Below are positions 62,299 to 64,000 of a stretch of DNA of 64,000 bases, piece by piece. Under the pieces are notes generated by a model. The model was not told the DNA's origin. It searched no databases and was given only the letters and a program-made list of their open reading frames with translations. The first letter of the stretch is position 1, and every line of letters begins with the position of its first letter. Source of the stretch: Haloprofundus marisrubri (GTDB lineage: Archaea > Halobacteriota > Halobacteria > Halobacteriales > Haloferacaceae); assembly GCF_001469955.1 (NCBI RefSeq), contig NZ_LOPU01000037.1, forward strand, positions 62,001 to 126,000, given 5' to 3'. The position numbers and the translations under genes are program-made.

Positions 62299-64000
62299 GT
62301 GCCGCTGGAGACACCGTCACGCATCGTGAAAGCGCTCGCCAGCCGCGGCTACAACGCCGAACGCGAAGCCGTGACGCTACTCGCCAGCGCAGCGAACCCC
62401 GCCGAGGCGATGGAACGTGCGCTCGACGCCGCACCCGACCACGCGCTTCGACTCACGGCCGAACACGTCAGAGCGGTGCTCGACGGCGGAGCCAACGCCG
62501 CGGACGCGCCGACGAAGACGAACTCGGAACCCGTTGGTTCCGGCGATTTGTCCGCTTCGGATGGGACCGCCGTTTCGGATGGTTCGCGTGCGTCGTCGAG
62601 TTCGAGCCCTTCCGACGAGTCGAGTCGTTCGAGCGCAACTCCCGCGACATCTACTCGAACGTCGACGGATTCGGAAAACACGACGAACGCCGCCACAGAC
62701 CGGTCGACACCGACGAACACTGCCGATATGCCCGCCGAGAACCCGTCCACCGACAACCCGTCTGTTTCCACTGCACACACCGACGAAAACTCGTCGACAC
62801 CGTCGGGTTCTCCAGTGGAAACAGAGGGGTCAACAACACCGTCGGCGGGAACAGCTACCGGAACCGAATCTGAGTCAGTCGACCCTCGAACTGTGAGTTC
62901 GACCGACGCTGCTTCGGAGTCTTCGCACGTCCGAGACCCCGCCAAACGCTCGTTGGAAATCACCAACGACATGACCGGTGCGAGCACTGGAACCGGCGAG
63001 TACAAGCAGTTCGTCACGACGTTCCGGGACCGCTACGACCGCCTGTCGAAACTGCTCCGCGGTCGAGTCAATCACCGGCCGACGAAAGCCATCGGTGACA
63101 TGGTCGGCGGCAGCGAAGTCGACCTCATCGGCCTCGTCAACGACGTGCGCTCGACGGCGAGCGGTCACTGGCTCGTCGAGCTAGAAGACACCACGGGGAC
63201 GTTTCCCTGCTTGGTGATGAAGGACAAAGGAATCGCCGACAACGTCGCCGAACTCCTGATGGACGAGTGTATCGCCATCCAAGGGACGCTCTCGGACGAC
63301 TCGGGTATCGTCTTCGTCGACACGCTGCATTTCCCGGACGTCCCCAGAACGTTCCGACCGAAAACCGCCGACAGACACGTTCAAGCCGCCCTGATTTCGG
63401 ATGTCCACGTCGGCAGTCAGGAGTTCATGGCCGACGCGTGGCACTCGTTTACCGACTGGCTCCACACCGAGGAGGCCGAACCCGTCGAGTATCTCCTCAT
63501 CGCCGGCGACATGGTCGAAGGTGTCGGGGTCTACCCGAACCAAGACGAGGAACTCGACACCGTCGACATCTACGACCAGTACGAGGAGTTCTCCGAACAT
63601 CTCAAAGAAGTGCCCGCCGACACGGAAATCGTCATGATTCCGGGCAACCACGACGCAGTCCGCCTCGCCGAACCGCAACCCGGTTTCGACGAGGAACTCC
63701 GCGACATCATGACCGCCCACGACGCGCGCATCACCTCGAACCCCTCCACCGTCACTATCGAGAACGTCTCCGTTCTCATGTATCACGGCGTCTCGCTCGA
63801 CGAGGTCATCGCCGAACTCCCATCCGAAAAAGCGAGTTACGACGAACCGCACAAGGCGATGTACCAACTGCTGAAGAAACGCCACGTCGCCCCGCAGTAC
63901 GGCGGTCACATGCGCCTCGCCCCCGAGGAGCGCGACTATCTCGTCATCGACGACGTTCCCGAAGTGTTCCACACGGGTCACGTCCACAAACTCGGCTGGG
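62299..64000 (+). CDS. polB: DNA polymerase D small subunit DP1, 3' end cut by the window
   Basis: The GTG at 62299 (VPLETPSRIVKALASRGYNA) is supported by a TATA-like ACGCTTTTC near 62265-62273, 28 bases upstream. About 567 residues are visible. After an N-terminal helical domain comes a Ser/Thr/Asp-rich linker (about residues 65-215), an OB-fold (GLVNDVRSTASGHWLVEL), and the calcineurin-like exonuclease domain with DVHVGSQEF, IAGDMVEGVG, IPGNHDAVRLAE and TGHVHKLGW. The enzyme is the 3'-5' proofreading subunit of PolD. The linker DNA contains two ORB-like sequences. Confidence 0.96.
   Translation, partial: MPLETPSRIVKALASRGYNAEREAVTLLASAANPAEAMERALDAAPDHALRLTAEHVRAVLDGGANAADAPTKTNSEPVGSGDLSASDGTAVSDGSRASSSSSPSDESSRSSATPATSTRTSTDSENTTNAATDRSTPTNTADMPAENPSTDNPSVSTAHTDENSSTPSGSPVETEGSTTPSAGTATGTESESVDPRTVSSTDAASESSHVRDPAKRSLEITNDMTGASTGTGEYKQFVTTFRDRYDRLSKLLRGRVNHRPTKAIGDMVGGSEVDLIGLVNDVRSTASGHWLVELEDTTGTFPCLVMKDKGIADNVAELLMDECIAIQGTLSDDSGIVFVDTLHFPDVPRTFRPKTADRHVQAALISDVHVGSQEFMADAWHSFTDWLHTEEAEPVEYLLIAGDMVEGVGVYPNQDEELDTVDIYDQYEEFSEHLKEVPADTEIVMIPGNHDAVRLAEPQPGFDEELRDIMTAHDARITSNPSTVTIENVSVLMYHGVSLDEVIAELPSEKASYDEPHKAMYQLLKKRHVAPQYGGHMRLAPEERDYLVIDDVPEVFHTGHVHKLGW
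62756..62774 (-). promoter_or_regulatory. ORB-like sequence in the DP1 gene (inverted)
   Basis: Reads TGCAGTGGAAACAGACGGG on the minus strand. It differs from the ORB-like sequence at 62810-62831 by two bases over the shared 20-base core. Confidence 0.5.
62810..62831 (+). promoter_or_regulatory. ORB-like sequence in the DP1 gene
   Basis: TCCAGTGGAAACAGAGGGG on the plus strand agrees with the origin ORBs in the TCCA, GAAACA and GGGG blocks. It lies in the low-complexity linker coding region, 35 bases after the inverted copy. Confidence 0.6.

Overview
The window is a piece of a halophilic archaeal main chromosome. The base composition is GC-rich, the predicted proteins are very acidic, and many genes appear leaderless with a TATA-like box about 26-29 bases before the start codon. 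Archaea-only proteins are present: both PolD subunits, Orc1/Cdc6, XPD helicase, LysW-type arginine synthesis and haloarchaeal DUF families. The order orc1 - sec11-type signal peptidase - PolD small subunit beside oapABC matches what I remember of the main origin of Haloferax relatives, so order Haloferacales is likely; I cannot name the genus.

Layout. 0-3.7 kb: a ketopantoate reductase cut by the window edge, a zinc-ribbon protein, a thioredoxin lipoprotein/CcdA pair and an SDR dehydrogenase. 3.8-9.5 kb: PolD large subunit DP2 carrying a 491-residue intein, a PPC-domain protein upstream of it, and a tiny DUF protein. 9.8-14.9 kb: CBS protein, glycyl-tRNA synthetase, a dolichol-kinase-like protein and a two-gene CPA2 antiporter system joined by a 40-codon ORF. 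14.9-24.4 kb: a complete arginine pathway on the minus strand (argG, argH, lysW, lysX, argC, argB, argD, lysK/argE, argF) using LysW as carrier. 24.4-25.1 kb: non-coding, hairpin-rich. 25.1-42.2 kb: XPD helicase, P450, an AT-richer probable insertion, a 2H phosphoesterase, SPFH protein, TauE, UvrB, acetyltransferases and membrane proteins. 42.2-43.2 kb: non-coding DNA with three diverged copies of a structured element. 43.2-56 kb: two divergent thiosulfate sulfurtransferases, a Bat-like regulator, a ThiB/ThiP/ThiQ-like transporter, a methyltransferase, a 29-residue membrane protein and a MATE exporter. 56.3-64 kb: oapC-oapB-oapA, a replication origin, orc1, signal peptidase and the PolD small subunit cut by the window end.

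How it fits together. Both subunits of the replicative polymerase PolD and the initiator Orc1 lie in one window, with the origin beside orc1. The origin shows inverted origin recognition boxes (ORBs) around an AT-rich stretch, a third ORB downstream, and a fourth that ends four bases before the orc1 start. Two more ORB-like sequences, in inverted orientation, lie inside the low-complexity linker of the PolD small-subunit gene.

The items I would look at first are the triple structured element at 42.3-43.1 kb, the ORB pair inside the DP1 coding region, the possible short transcript upstream of orc1, the glutamine-ending intein of DP2, and the 40-codon bridging ORF with an internal DNA duplication.
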